Part shown: one piece after another, positions 1 to 8,734 of the stretch
Layout of the letters: every line of letters begins with the position of its first letter
Position numbering within the stretch: position 1 is the first letter of the stretch
Source of the DNA: Lacibacter cauensis
Lineage (GTDB): Bacteria; Bacteroidota; Bacteroidia; Chitinophagales; Chitinophagaceae
Reading direction: 5' to 3'
DNA length: 64,000 nucleotides
NCBI RefSeq assembly: GCF_007830055.1
Contig: NZ_VLLE01000002.1
Location: 507,953-571,952, forward strand
Made by a program: the position numbers and the translations under genes
The notes under the pieces: model-generated
What the model saw: only the letters and a program-made list of their open reading frames with translations
The model's database searches: none
What the model was told of the DNA's origin: nothing

Positions 1-1
1 T

Positions 2-2860
2 GTACAAAGTTCACAGATCAGTAACGATGGAAAGTGGGTGGTTTACCAGGTAAGCCCGCAGGAAGGCGATGCTGAGCTCATCATCCAGTCGCATGACGGC
101 ACTTATAAAAAAGTAATTGCCCGTGGTTATGGCTCTGTTATTACAAACGACAGCCGTTATGTGATCTTCAAGATCCGTCCGTTGTTTAAAGAAACCCGAG
201 AGGCTCGCATTAAAAAGAAGCGTCCCGATGAAATGCCGAAAGACAGTATGGCGATTATAGAATTAGGCAAGGAAGAAATATGGAAAACAGCACGTGTAAA
301 AACATTCAAAGCTCCCGAGAAGGGAAATGGCTGGTTAGCGTATCATTTGGATAAAGCATTGCCTGAAGCGCCTAAGCCTGCACCAAAGCCTGATTCGCTT
401 ACGCAAATTAACAAGATGATGTTGATGGCTGATTCGTTGTTGCGTGTTGCCGATAGTTTAAAGAACAAAGCAAACGAAGCAAAAACAAAAGGCTTAGCTG
501 CATTGCAACCTCCCAAGCGTGATGCAAGACCAAATAATCGTCCTGCTGCAGATCCTGTTGAAGAAGGAACAGAATTGGTGGTACGCAATATGCAAACAGG
601 CGAAGAGAAGAAGTTTGCATTGGTGAGTGAATATTATTTCAGCGAACAGGGAAATGTATTGTTGATTGAAACAACAAAGAAGAATGCTGATACATTAAGC
701 AAGGCAACTGTTTACTGGATGAATACTGCAACCGGTAAGATTGATACGGTGTTGAAAGGATTTAACGATGCAAAGAATTATGCCATGGACGAAGCCGGTA
801 CGCAGGTGGCTTTTGTTGCAGAAAGAGATAGTTCAACCAAATCGCTGCGTAAGTTTTATAAGCTCTGGCATTATAAACCGGGTATGGACAGTGCCCGTTT
901 ACGTGCAGACCGTAACACTGCAGGTGTAAAGAGTGGATTAACGATCAGTCCTGATTATATAAACCGTTTCAGTAAGAACGGTAACAGGTTATTCTTTGGT
1001 TTGGCACCTATTCGTCAGCCAAAAGATACCAGCCTGGTTGAATTTGAAACAGCACGATTAGACATTTGGCATTACGACGATCTGGATTTGCAGCCGCAAC
1101 AATTGGTACAGTTGAATGCTGAATTACGTCGCAGTTATGTAGCTGTACTCAATGGCGATGCAACAACAGTAACCATGCTGAGCGATGCAACAATGGATCG
1201 TGTAAGTCTTACGCCCGATGCAGATGCAGATGTGGCTGTTGGTTTCGACAGCAGACCTTATCGTAAACAAAACCAGTGGGAGCAACATAATTACAATGAT
1301 GTTTACCTCGTGAATGTAAATACAGGTGAACGTAAACTGATCGGAAAAAAGATCCGCAGCGGTAATATTTCTCCAACCGGAAAATACATGGCCTGGTTCG
1401 ATTGGAAGAAAAGCCAGTACATGGCGTATGACGTTGCAAGCGGCAAAACATCGGTATTAACTGCAGATGTTAAAGTGCCGTTGTATGATGAAGATGATGA
1501 TCATCCCGACGATCCGCCGCCACATGGTACCATGGGCTGGCACGAAGGCGATGCAGCGTTATATGTGTACGATAAGTTCGACATCTGGAAGCTGGATATG
1601 ACAGGTAAAAGCAAACCTGTAAATATTACCAATGGTATTGGCCGTAAAAAGCAACTCACCTTCCGTAACATCGATCTTGATCGTGATGCATTGTTTGTGA
1701 AAGATGGTGAAACATTACTGTTGAGCACATTTGATAATAAAGAAAAGGGCAGTGGCTTTGTTACACATAAACTCAGCAGCAGTTTCAGTTTAAACGAAAG
1801 CATTCCTGTAACATATCCGGCTTCTATCAATGGTTTTGCTGTGCAGAAAGCGAAAGATGCAGATGCCATCATCTACACTGCAGCAACACCGCAAGTAAGT
1901 GGTTCTGTATTTGCATCAACTATTGCCAATGCACAAAACCATACTGCAGCAAAGCAGTTAAGCTTCATCAACGAACAACAGAAAGACTACAATTGGTATA
2001 CAGTTGAACTGCATAAATGGAAAATGTTCGATGGTAAGGAAAGCGAAGGTTTATTATTCAAGCCGGAGAATTTCGATCCCAACAAAAAATATCCTGTCAT
2101 TTTTTATTTCTACGAACGTAACTCCGATACTCGTTACACTTACCGTACACCAGCACCAAGTGCATCAACAGTAAACATTGCCTACTTTACCAGCAATGGT
2201 TACCTGGTATTCGATCCGAATATTTATTACAAGGATGGAGAGCCGGGCGAAAGTGCTTATAACTCTGTGGTAAGTGCAGCAAAGTACCTCAGCAAGATGA
2301 AATTTGTTGACAGTACGAAGATGGCGATACAAGGACAAAGCTGGGGTGGTTACCAGGTTGCTTATTTAATTACACGGACAAATATGTTTGCAGCTGCAGG
2401 TGCAGGTGCGCCTGTTGCCAATATGTTCAGTGCGTATGGTGGTATCCGTTGGGGAACAGGTATCAGCAGGCAGTTCCAGTATGAGCGTTCGCAAACACGC
2501 TTAGGTGCAACGCCTTGGCAGCGACCTGATTTGTACATCAAAAACTCACCGTTGTTTAAAGCCGATAAAGTAAAAACGCCTTTACTGATGACACACAACG
2601 ATAAAGATGGCGCAGTGCCTTGGTACCAGGGTATTGAATACTTTACAGCCTTGCGCAGACTGGATAAGAAAGTTTGGTTGCTGCAATACAACGAAGAGGA
2701 TCATAACCTTGTTGAACGCAGAAACCGGAAAGATTTGTCGGTGCGTTTAGCTCAGTTCTTTGATCATTATTTGAAAGGAGCGCCGATGCCGAAATGGATG
2801 AAAGACGGTGTGCCTGCAACAGATAAAGGAATTGACTGGGGATTAGATATTGTAAAATAA
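2..2860 (+). CDS. Prolyl oligopeptidase family (S9) serine peptidase, 5' end missing
   Basis: The reading frame is open from base 2, so the gene enters from outside the window; the first GTG, at base 38, lies inside the protein. The N-terminal two thirds are a WD40/PD40-like beta-propeller. The last ~260 residues are an alpha/beta hydrolase with the nucleophile elbow GQSWGGY (Ser codon at 2339), an acidic residue in HNDKDGAVPW and the catalytic His in EEDHN. The family cleaves oligopeptides, often after proline, and Bacteroidota members are usually exported; the signal peptide would lie upstream of the window. A Pro/Lys/Ala-rich low-complexity insert with a helical stretch (about bases 355-560) interrupts the propeller. 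The gene ends just before a bidirectional terminator. Family call is firm; substrate is unknown. Confidence 0.93.
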   Translation, partial: VQSSQISNDGKWVVYQVSPQEGDAELIIQSHDGTYKKVIARGYGSVITNDSRYVIFKIRPLFKETREARIKKKRPDEMPKDSMAIIELGKEEIWKTARVKTFKAPEKGNGWLAYHLDKALPEAPKPAPKPDSLTQINKMMLMADSLLRVADSLKNKANEAKTKGLAALQPPKRDARPNNRPAADPVEEGTELVVRNMQTGEEKKFALVSEYYFSEQGNVLLIETTKKNADTLSKATVYWMNTATGKIDTVLKGFNDAKNYAMDEAGTQVAFVAERDSSTKSLRKFYKLWHYKPGMDSARLRADRNTAGVKSGLTISPDYINRFSKNGNRLFFGLAPIRQPKDTSLVEFETARLDIWHYDDLDLQPQQLVQLNAELRRSYVAVLNGDATTVTMLSDATMDRVSLTPDADADVAVGFDSRPYRKQNQWEQHNYNDVYLVNVNTGERKLIGKKIRSGNISPTGKYMAWFDWKKSQYMAYDVASGKTSVLTADVKVPLYDEDDDHPDDPPPHGTMGWHEGDAALYVYDKFDIWKLDMTGKSKPVNITNGIGRKKQLTFRNIDLDRDALFVKDGETLLLSTFDNKEKGSGFVTHKLSSSFSLNESIPVTYPASINGFAVQKAKDADAIIYTAATPQVSGSVFASTIANAQNHTAAKQLSFINEQQKDYNWYTVELHKWKMFDGKESEGLLFKPENFDPNKKYPVIFYFYERNSDTRYTYRTPAPSASTVNIAYFTSNGYLVFDPNIYYKDGEPGESAYNSVVSAAKYLSKMKFVDSTKMAIQGQSWGGYQVAYLITRTNMFAAAGAGAPVANMFSAYGGIRWGTGISRQFQYERSQTRLGATPWQRPDLYIKNSPLFKADKVKTPLLMTHNDKDGAVPWYQGIEYFTALRRLDKKVWLLQYNEEDHNLVERRNRKDLSVRLAQFFDHYLKGAPMPKWMKDGVPATDKGIDWGLDIVK

Positions 2861-2876
2861 ACCCTTCATGCTACAA

Positions 2877-2914
2877 ATAAGAAAGGCGCAATTGTTCGAT
2901 TGCGCCTTTCTTAT
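2877..2914. terminator. Bidirectional rho-independent terminator
   Basis: A perfect 16-bp stem (2877-2892 with 2899-2914) has a 6-nt loop and A/T-rich flanks on both sides. It lies between the convergent S9 peptidase gene and the minus-strand gene at 2927-3640 and can serve both. Confidence 0.9.
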
Positions 2915-2926
2915 TTTCATTTATAA

Positions 2927-3640
2927 TTATGCAGCCGTGAGGAACTTTACAAACCTGCGCTTGGCAATAGGTAAAAAGGTTTCTTCAATCGGGTAACTTA
3001 AATCGGTTTCAATACTGTAAACCGCAGGGTTGGGCAATTCTGTTTTATTGCGGATGAGTTCACTTTTGATATTCTGATAGGTATTGGCCAATGTGCTCAT
3101 CCAGGTATCAACATAATTTGTTTTCAAGGTGCGGTATTGTTCATCGTGACGTTCAAAGAAGCTGAGCCTGTATTGATACACATTGGTATGTTTTACATTT
3201 GTATTCCGCAAAAACAGATAACCTTCTGTTGTGTCGAGCGGAATAATACCAATGGGATTAATTGAAATACTCTGCTCAACAAACTCATAAATTTCTGTAC
3301 CGTTGTTGATGGTAGTTTTCATGCGATCGATAGAGTAGTGCATGATGGTTTCCAGTTCCTGCATCAGCTCATCATCTTCAATCATCTGCTCGTACAGCAG
3401 CTGCAGCTTTTCAATTTGTATACCGGTGAGTTTTTTCGGGAACTGTTCCTGCAAATACTTTTTGTTTTCACGAAAAGCAACAAGGTTGTTGTAATGGAAA
3501 ATTACATCGGCCAGTTGGGGATAAAGCTTTGCCTGGTTAAAGTATTTGTTTACTTCCTGCAGATAGGCGAGCAGGGTATACTTTTTTAATTCAAAATCAA
3601 TGAAGCCATCAGCAAACCAGGTTTCGGATAATGTTTTCAT
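2927..3640 (-). CDS. Conserved hypothetical protein, 237 aa
   Basis: I do not recognise a named family. The protein has no signal peptide or membrane segment and looks soluble and largely helical in its first 120 residues, with many Leu/Tyr/Gln and acidic residues (MIEDDELMQELETIMH). A more beta-like middle part contains NPIGIIPLDTTEGYLFLRN. It starts with ATG at 3640 and is transcribed divergently from the SixA-like lipoprotein gene at 3713. It shares the terminator at 2877-2914 with the S9 peptidase gene. Codon use is like that of its neighbours, and the full-length uninterrupted frame supports a real gene. Function unknown. Confidence 0.8.
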   Translation of the reverse strand: MKTLSETWFADGFIDFELKKYTLLAYLQEVNKYFNQAKLYPQLADVIFHYNNLVAFRENKKYLQEQFPKKLTGIQIEKLQLLYEQMIEDDELMQELETIMHYSIDRMKTTINNGTEIYEFVEQSISINPIGIIPLDTTEGYLFLRNTNVKHTNVYQYRLSFFERHDEQYRTLKTNYVDTWMSTLANTYQNIKSELIRNKTELPNPAVYSIETDLSYPIEETFLPIAKRRFVKFLTAA

Positions 3641-3712
3641 GTGATGATGTTTTTACCGGGTGATTGTTGCTTAAATTTACAAAAACACAATCTTTTTTAA
3701 AAACCTTGTTTT

Positions 3713-4219
3713 ATGTTTAAACAAAAAATCATCAACCTGTCATCCTTATTAACAATTGCTTTATTGCTTGCATCCTGCAGCCGTACTACCTTTTACATTG
3801 TGCGCCATGCAGAAAAAGCTACCGCTAATGCCAACATGAGCAGCGATGTGCCGCTTTCAACCGAAGGCGAGCAACGGGCACAAAACCTGAAAGGATTACT
3901 GATCGATAAAAACGTGCAAACTATTTTTTCTACACCTTATATCCGCACCAAATCAACAGCCAAACCATTCAGCGATGCAACGCAGGTAGCGGTACAATTG
4001 TATTCACCAAAAGATACCGTAGATCAGTTTATTGCACGTATAAAAAATATTCAGAAAGGCAATGTATTAATTGTGGGCCATTCCAATTCGGTAGACGATC
4101 TGGTAAATAAACTGATGGGTCAACAACTCTTAACCGATCTGCCGGAAACGGAATACGACAATCTGTTTATTGTAAAGCGGAAAGGAAAGAAATACAGTTT
4201 CGAGCGGAAGAAATACTAA
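3713..4219 (+). CDS. Histidine phosphatase (SixA/phosphoglycerate mutase-like) lipoprotein
   Basis: The protein starts with a lipoprotein signal ending in LLASC, so it is predicted to be anchored in the periplasm or outer membrane. Immediately after comes the histidine phosphatase motif FYIVRHAEK (RHxxK variant seen in SixA-like proteins); the second catalytic His is in VGHSNSVDDL. At 168 aa it is the size of the short branch-2 members. The family transfers phosphate through a phosphohistidine intermediate; the substrate here is unknown. It sits alone, divergent from the gene at 2927-3640. The lipid anchor makes a phosphorelay-regulating role like that of cytoplasmic E. coli SixA unlikely (inference). 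Confidence 0.88.
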   Translation: MFKQKIINLSSLLTIALLLASCSRTTFYIVRHAEKATANANMSSDVPLSTEGEQRAQNLKGLLIDKNVQTIFSTPYIRTKSTAKPFSDATQVAVQLYSPKDTVDQFIARIKNIQKGNVLIVGHSNSVDDLVNKLMGQQLLTDLPETEYDNLFIVKRKGKKYSFERKKY

Positions 4220-4351
4220 GCAGCGTATAGAACAACGTTTCTAAACTGATGTTGTTGAAGTTTAGTAAAAGCTCATGGGGACATTGATGGAAAGCAATAG
4301 CTTCTAATGCTATACGAAACGCTTCTACAAGAAGAATAAACCCAATGACAA

Positions 4352-4735
4352 ATGATAATTTCTTATAAAAAAATGCTCTTTGGGGCAAGACTTACTCTTC
4401 TAGTTTGCATCATAGTTTCTTTGTGCTTGTATTTAACTTATAAAAGAACAATTGAAAATGAAAATCCAATTGATTATAGTTTAGTAAGCCAAAAACAAAG
4501 TTATTGGCGAGGTACAAATTATAAATTAGAAGTAATTTTTAATACTAGAAGACACCTTGTTTCTATTTCAAGGGCAATGTCTGATTCTATTGATATGGCA
4601 AAAATGCCCAAACTCTATTATAATAAGTTTACATCTTCAATAATCTCAAATTACCATAAATCAACCGCATTAAAAGTGATTTCTATTTTAAGTATTTTAT
4701 TTTTTCTAAGCTTTCTGCTCAAAAATAAATATTAG
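4352..4735 (+). CDS. Small AT-rich membrane protein, 127 aa, unknown
   Basis: The protein has two predicted membrane segments, one near residues 11-30 (TLLVCIIVSLCLYL) and one at residues 107-121 (VISILSILFFLSFLL), joined by a roughly 75-residue soluble part rich in Ser, Tyr and Asn. I do not recognise a family. By eye the gene and the 130 bases upstream are clearly richer in A/T than the flanking genes, and codon choice differs (many TTT, AAA, AAT, AGA). That suggests acquired DNA or a fast-evolving gene. It ends about 145 bp before the terminator at 4881, with no other gene between. An alternative start is the ATG at 4373. Confidence 0.6.
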   Translation: MIISYKKMLFGARLTLLVCIIVSLCLYLTYKRTIENENPIDYSLVSQKQSYWRGTNYKLEVIFNTRRHLVSISRAMSDSIDMAKMPKLYYNKFTSSIISNYHKSTALKVISILSILFFLSFLLKNKY

Positions 4736-4880
4736 AAAACAGCTCCAATAGGCGCATGTATATCGCTTATACTTTTCATTCGAAACAATGTCTTCTCAAC
4801 GCAGTTGAATAGTATTGAAACTAAATGGATGGAGAGGCGTTTTAGGAAGTAAATTTCACTATCAGTTATATAACATAAAC

Positions 4881-4908
4881 TAAAAACCCCGGCATGCCGG
4901 GGTTTTTA
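4881..4908. terminator. Bidirectional terminator, perfect palindrome
   Basis: The 28-nt palindrome has a CCCCGGC/GCCGGGG core flanked by five A and five T, so it forms a T-tailed hairpin on both strands. On the minus strand it follows the E2 gene (stop at 4929). The preceding stretch 4736-4880 holds no recognisable feature. Confidence 0.9.
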
Positions 4909-4928
4909 GTTTGTATGCAAAGATGAAT

Positions 4929-6287
4929 TTATAAATCTCTGTCGGGATTGAAATTCTGCAGTTCGTTTGCAACAGCTGTTAAGAATGTTGCACCGAGGCT
5001 GCCATCGATAATACGATGATCGTAGCTCATGCTCAAATACATCATATGGCGGATGGCAATACTGTCGCCGTGCGGTGTTTCAATCACCACCGGTCTTTTT
5101 TTGATAGCTCCTACTGCCAGTACAGCTACCTGCGGCTGATTGATGATGGGTGTACCCATTAAACTGCCGAACGTACCCACATTGGTTAAGGTAAAGGTGC
5201 CGCCGGTTGTATCATCGGCTTTCAGTTTACCGTTGCGTGCACTGTCAGCCAGATTATTCACCTGCTTGGTTAAACCAACCAAATTCAACTGGTCTGCATT
5301 TTTAATAACCGGTACTATGAGATTGCCACTTGGTAAAGCCGTTGCCATACCAATGTTGATGTCTTTCTTTACAATAATTCTGTCGCCATCAACCGAGCTG
5401 TTAATGAGCGGATATTTTTTGATGCATTTTGCAATGGCTTCAATAAAGAGTGGTGTAAACGTAATTTTTGTGCCTTCACGTTTTTCGAACTCTTTCTTCA
5501 TCTTGTCTCTCCACTGTACCAGGTTGGTTACATCCGCTTCGCTGAAGCTGGTTACATGCGGACTGATATGCTTGCTCTTGACCATGTGGTCGGCAATGAG
5601 TTTGCGCATGCGGTCCATTTCAATAATCTCCACATTACCACTGTAAACAGTTGGCGCAGTTGAAGGCGCAGGGGCAGGAGTAGCGCTGTTGTTATTTGCC
5701 GGTGTTTCAACCCTGTTCATCGGTACTACCAACACTTCTTCTTTTACAGAAGGCGGTGGCGTAGTTCCATTTTTACGGGTAGATACATATTGCAGAATAT
5801 CCCGTTTGGTAACACGTCCATCGTTACCTGTACCGGGAATTTTTTCTAATTCAGCCATGCCAATACCTTCCTGTGCTGCAATGTTCAGCACGAGTGGCGA
5901 ATAAAAACGAATACCGTTTGAAGGAGCACTAACTCTTGCACCGGCCGGTTGATAAGGGATGGCTACTTCATCTTCTGCCAGTTCGGCAACCGAATCAACA
6001 ACAGGAGCCTGCACAGGCGCAGCTGCAACCGGAGTTGTTTCTGCGGCACCGGTTTTAATACGGGCAATAACAGCACCAATCGGCACTACATCATTTTCAT
6101 TAAATAAAACCTCGCTTAAAACACCTTCGGCAGTACTGGGCACCTCGCTATCCACTTTATCGGTAGCAATATCAAGTACTGTTTCATCCATTTTAATACT
6201 GTCGCCCGGTTTTTTGTGCCAACGTAAAATGGTTGCTTCCATAATACTTTCACCGAGTTTGGGCATTACTAAATCAACTAAAGCCAT
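4929..6287 (-). CDS. 2-oxoacid dehydrogenase complex E2 (dihydrolipoamide acyltransferase)
   Basis: Three domains are visible in order. Residues 1-78 are a biotinyl/lipoyl domain with the lipoylated lysine in DIATDKVDSE. A linker rich in Ala/Pro/Val leads to a peripheral subunit-binding domain around residues 128-170 (SPLVLNIAAQEGI, then PGTGNDGRVTKRDI). The C-terminal 230 residues are the acyltransferase core ending in the active site SYDHRIIDGSLG (HxxxDG). The enzyme moves the acyl group from the lipoyl arm to CoA in the cytoplasm. Sequence alone does not tell whether the substrate is pyruvate, 2-oxoglutarate or branched-chain oxoacids; the DKVDSE lipoyl site resembles branched-chain or general E2s. 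No E1 or E3 gene is adjacent, so the complex is assembled from elsewhere. A promoter lies at 6375-6403. Confidence 0.93.
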   Translation of the reverse strand: MALVDLVMPKLGESIMEATILRWHKKPGDSIKMDETVLDIATDKVDSEVPSTAEGVLSEVLFNENDVVPIGAVIARIKTGAAETTPVAAAPVQAPVVDSVAELAEDEVAIPYQPAGARVSAPSNGIRFYSPLVLNIAAQEGIGMAELEKIPGTGNDGRVTKRDILQYVSTRKNGTTPPPSVKEEVLVVPMNRVETPANNNSATPAPAPSTAPTVYSGNVEIIEMDRMRKLIADHMVKSKHISPHVTSFSEADVTNLVQWRDKMKKEFEKREGTKITFTPLFIEAIAKCIKKYPLINSSVDGDRIIVKKDINIGMATALPSGNLIVPVIKNADQLNLVGLTKQVNNLADSARNGKLKADDTTGGTFTLTNVGTFGSLMGTPIINQPQVAVLAVGAIKKRPVVIETPHGDSIAIRHMMYLSMSYDHRIIDGSLGATFLTAVANELQNFNPDRDL

Positions 6288-6374
6288 AATGATTTAAAGT
6301 TTTTTTGTTTGTCAACCGGCAACAGTCCTGATATGAATCGGGATAACCTTATACAAACAATCGTTAATAGGCGT

Positions 6375-6403
6375 CAAAGGTAAGGATTGACAGTTTAATT
6401 CAA
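6375..6403 (-). promoter_or_regulatory. Promoter for the E2 gene
   Basis: On the minus strand TTG (6403-6401) is followed by 18 nt and then TACCTTTG (6382-6375), matching the Bacteroidota TTG-N19-TAnnTTTG type with one base less spacing. It overlaps the last codons of cinA, giving the E2 gene its own start and a leader of about 80 nt. Confidence 0.6.
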
Positions 6404-7660
6404 GGAATCACCCTTAATAAAACGATACAGGAGTAACATGGCATGTGCTGCCGTTAATTCTATATTCTTTAAGCGGTCGAACCGGAAATGTAATTTTTTG
6501 GCAAAGGCCTTTTCTCTTGTACCAACAGCCACCCATACGGTACCAACAGGTTTATCGTGTGTGCCGCCGCCCGGGCCCATTACACCGCTGGTGGCAATAC
6601 CATAATCAGCAGACGTGGTGTTGAGCAAACCCGCCAGCATTTCCTTTACGGTTTCTTCACTAACAGCACCTTTTTCTTCAAGGGTTTGATGTTGTACACC
6701 CAATACATCTTCTTTTACATCGTAGGCGTAAGCGACGACTGTTCCTTTAAAGTAAACCGATGATCCGGGAATAGAGGTGAGCAGGTGGGCAATATAACCA
6801 CCGCTGCAGCTTTCTGCTGTGGCCATTGTTTGATTTTTACTGAGCAGTAATCTGCCAAGCGCTTCTTCCAGGGTAATGTCTTCATTAATAACCATGTGCT
6901 CGGCAACCTGCTGCTGCAGTTGGGCAAACAGCTCATCCAGTTCTTTGCTGAGATGTTTTCTATCTGTGCCGTTGGCGGTTAAACGCAAACGCACCATGCC
7001 GTAGTTCGGCAGGTAGGCCAGTTTAATGTGCGGAGGCAATGCGGTTTCCCAATCGCTTATTTTATCTGCCAAAAACGATTCACCTACACCCGCTGTTAAC
7101 AACGTTCGGTGCAGGATAAACGGCATTTGTAATTCTTTTTGCAGCAGGGGTAACACTTCATCGTGCATCAAACCTTTCATTTCGTGTGGTACGCCCGGCA
7201 TCGAAACAAATATGCGGTCGCCTTTGCGGAACAGCATACCCGGAGCAGTCCCCCGTTTGTTCATCAACACCGTGCATACATCGGGCACTTCTGCCTGTTT
7301 CATGTTCCGGTCGATCATGGGTCGGTTCAGCTTGCGGAAAATAGCACTTACATGTTCCAGCACCTGCTCGTCCATGATCATTTTGCCACCAAAATAATCG
7401 CAGAGCAAAGGCTTGGTAATATCATCGGCAGTAGGGCCGAGGCCGCCTGTAATTAATATAATTTGTGCATGCTCACTTTCCTCATCTAATGCACGCCAAA
7501 TATCTTCCCGGTTATCGCCAACAGCTATTCTGCGTTTCACCCACACACCAATTTTGTTCAGTTCCTGTGCCATCCAAGCGCTGTTGGTATCGATGGTTTG
7601 TCCGATCAATAGTTCATCTCCGATAGTAATAATGGAGGCAAAGATTTGTTGTTCCTGCAT
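6395..7660 (-). CDS. cinA: CinA family protein: competence/damage-inducible protein A with nicotinamide-nucleotide amidase domain
   Basis: The first ~170 residues are a MoaB/Mog-like domain (ITIGDELLIGQTIDTNS; LITGGLGPTADDIT). A middle section follows, and the last ~160 residues are the PncC-type amidase (TAESCSGGYIAHLLTSIPGSSVYFKG; SGVMGPGGGTHDKPVGTVWVAVG). In characterised members this protein hydrolyses NMN to nicotinate mononucleotide and ADP-ribose-like pyrophosphates; the N-terminal domain gives the second activity. Length (421 aa) is normal. It is the last gene of a doxX-thioesterase-cinA operon, starting 9 nt after the thioesterase stop codon. Confidence 0.95.
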   Translation of the reverse strand: MQEQQIFASIITIGDELLIGQTIDTNSAWMAQELNKIGVWVKRRIAVGDNREDIWRALDEESEHAQIILITGGLGPTADDITKPLLCDYFGGKMIMDEQVLEHVSAIFRKLNRPMIDRNMKQAEVPDVCTVLMNKRGTAPGMLFRKGDRIFVSMPGVPHEMKGLMHDEVLPLLQKELQMPFILHRTLLTAGVGESFLADKISDWETALPPHIKLAYLPNYGMVRLRLTANGTDRKHLSKELDELFAQLQQQVAEHMVINEDITLEEALGRLLLSKNQTMATAESCSGGYIAHLLTSIPGSSVYFKGTVVAYAYDVKEDVLGVQHQTLEEKGAVSEETVKEMLAGLLNTTSADYGIATSGVMGPGGGTHDKPVGTVWVAVGTREKAFAKKLHFRFDRLKNIELTAAHAMLLLYRFIKGDSLN

Positions 7661-7669
7661 CTTGATGAT

Positions 7670-8080
7670 TTAAGAAAAGTATGGTTGAATATGTTGCGCC
7701 AATGCTTCGGGCATTGTACTGCGGGCCATTGTTTTTGCATCGAGAAAATACAACACAATGCGACCGATAGTGAGCAGTTTGCCTTCTTCGTTGTACACTT
7801 CGTGATGAAATTCGATGCGGTGATCGGTGGGTAACTCCCGCAGTTGTGTTTTTATGGTGAGGAGATCATCGTACTTCGCCGGACGCAAAAATTTGGTATG
7901 CAGTTCCACAATGGGCATCACCACACCGCTTGCTTCCATTTCTTTATAGGTAAATCCAAGTTCACGTATAGCTTCTGCACGGGCAACTTCGAAATATTGT
8001 GCGTAGTTGCCGTGGTACACCACATTCATTTGGTCGGTTTCGGCATAACGTACACGTATAGTTGTTTCGCTGTTAAACAT
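7670..8080 (-). CDS. Acyl-CoA thioesterase, YbgC/FadM (4-hydroxybenzoyl-CoA thioesterase) family
   Basis: A single hotdog fold of about 136 residues. The N-terminal signature VRYAETDQMNVVYHGNYAQYFEVARAE carries the catalytic-type Asp (ETDQMNVV) and the helix that follows it. Such enzymes hydrolyse acyl-CoA thioesters in the cytoplasm. The frame opens at 8107, but the nine extra residues do not look like the family; the ATG at 8080 gives the standard start (MFNSETTIRVRY). It lies between doxX and cinA with short spacers, indicating co-transcription. The substrate cannot be read from sequence. Confidence 0.9.
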   Translation of the reverse strand: MFNSETTIRVRYAETDQMNVVYHGNYAQYFEVARAEAIRELGFTYKEMEASGVVMPIVELHTKFLRPAKYDDLLTIKTQLRELPTDHRIEFHHEVYNEEGKLLTIGRIVLYFLDAKTMARSTMPEALAQHIQPYFS

Positions 8081-8110
8081 TGTTCGGTTACAACAGATAG
8101 GTTGCACTAT

Positions 8111-8518
8111 TTATTTAATCAATCCATCCACGCTGGCTTTCCCCGGGCCGCACAACAGAATTACAAAGAAACCGGTTAAATACAATGCTGCAACTTCGCC
8201 TTTTGCAAACAAGGTACTGTTATGCGCCACAAAAAATGCATATCCCATTGATATTACAATCGGAACAACTGTAAAACGTGTAAATAAACCAATGGCTACA
8301 AAAATGGAACAGAAAAACTCTGCAAATACAACCAATGCAAGTGTGGCTGTACTGCCAATGCCAAAGAGATTAACAAAGTGATCTTTCTTATCGGCGAAGT
8401 TAACAAGCTTATCGTAACCATAGTTTACGCACAAGCTGATACCGAACACAAGACGTAATAATAAGAAGGAAATGTTAAAAGCTGTAGCTGAATAGTTGAT
8501 GGACAAAAGTTTCTTCAT
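8111..8518 (-). CDS. DoxX family membrane protein
   Basis: A 135-residue hydrophobic protein with four predicted membrane helices and the DoxX pattern (RLVFGISLCVNYGYDKL near the first helix; FAEFFCSIFVAIGLFTRF in the second and third). Family members are small integral membrane proteins linked in some bacteria to redox or thiol stress complexes; no specific activity is established for this one. It is the first gene of the operon with the thioesterase and cinA. The 190-nt region to the divergent TPR gene should hold promoters for both directions; a partial -7 element (TAATTTCG on the minus strand, 8601-8594) is the best candidate for doxX. Confidence 0.85.
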   Translation of the reverse strand: MKKLLSINYSATAFNISFLLLRLVFGISLCVNYGYDKLVNFADKKDHFVNLFGIGSTATLALVVFAEFFCSIFVAIGLFTRFTVVPIVISMGYAFFVAHNSTLFAKGEVAALYLTGFFVILLCGPGKASVDGLIK

Positions 8519-8734
8519 ACGAACGTTGTAGTTTAGTTGCTGTACAGGTAAGGCTTACAGCAGGGTTTTCTTCATGTATATTGATTTCGTTTGCGAAATT
8601 AACGGAACATGAACTTTTATCCACAAAAATCTGGAATGGTGTTTGAACGGTAACGGAGAGTTTACCTTTACCCGGTACAACAGACTTTAAGAGAACGGAT
8701 AAAATATTTGCCAACGATGAACGTTTACCCGCTA

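Noticed and set aside
2927-3640. Antisense ORF (about 83 codons, plus strand) inside the hypothetical gene
   Set aside because: Typical antisense shadow; the minus-strand frame is long and uninterrupted.
4167-4388. A 73-codon minus-strand frame in the 4.2-kb islet
   Set aside because: It overlaps the SixA-like gene end and the membrane-protein gene start in antisense, without features.
8475-8714. A 79-codon minus-strand frame between doxX and the TPR gene
   Set aside because: It overlaps the doxX start and the divergent promoter region and has no family pattern; I see no support for a gene.
8708-8734. TTG start of the TPR gene at 8708
   Set aside because: It adds residues before the signal peptide; ATG 8735 gives a standard one.
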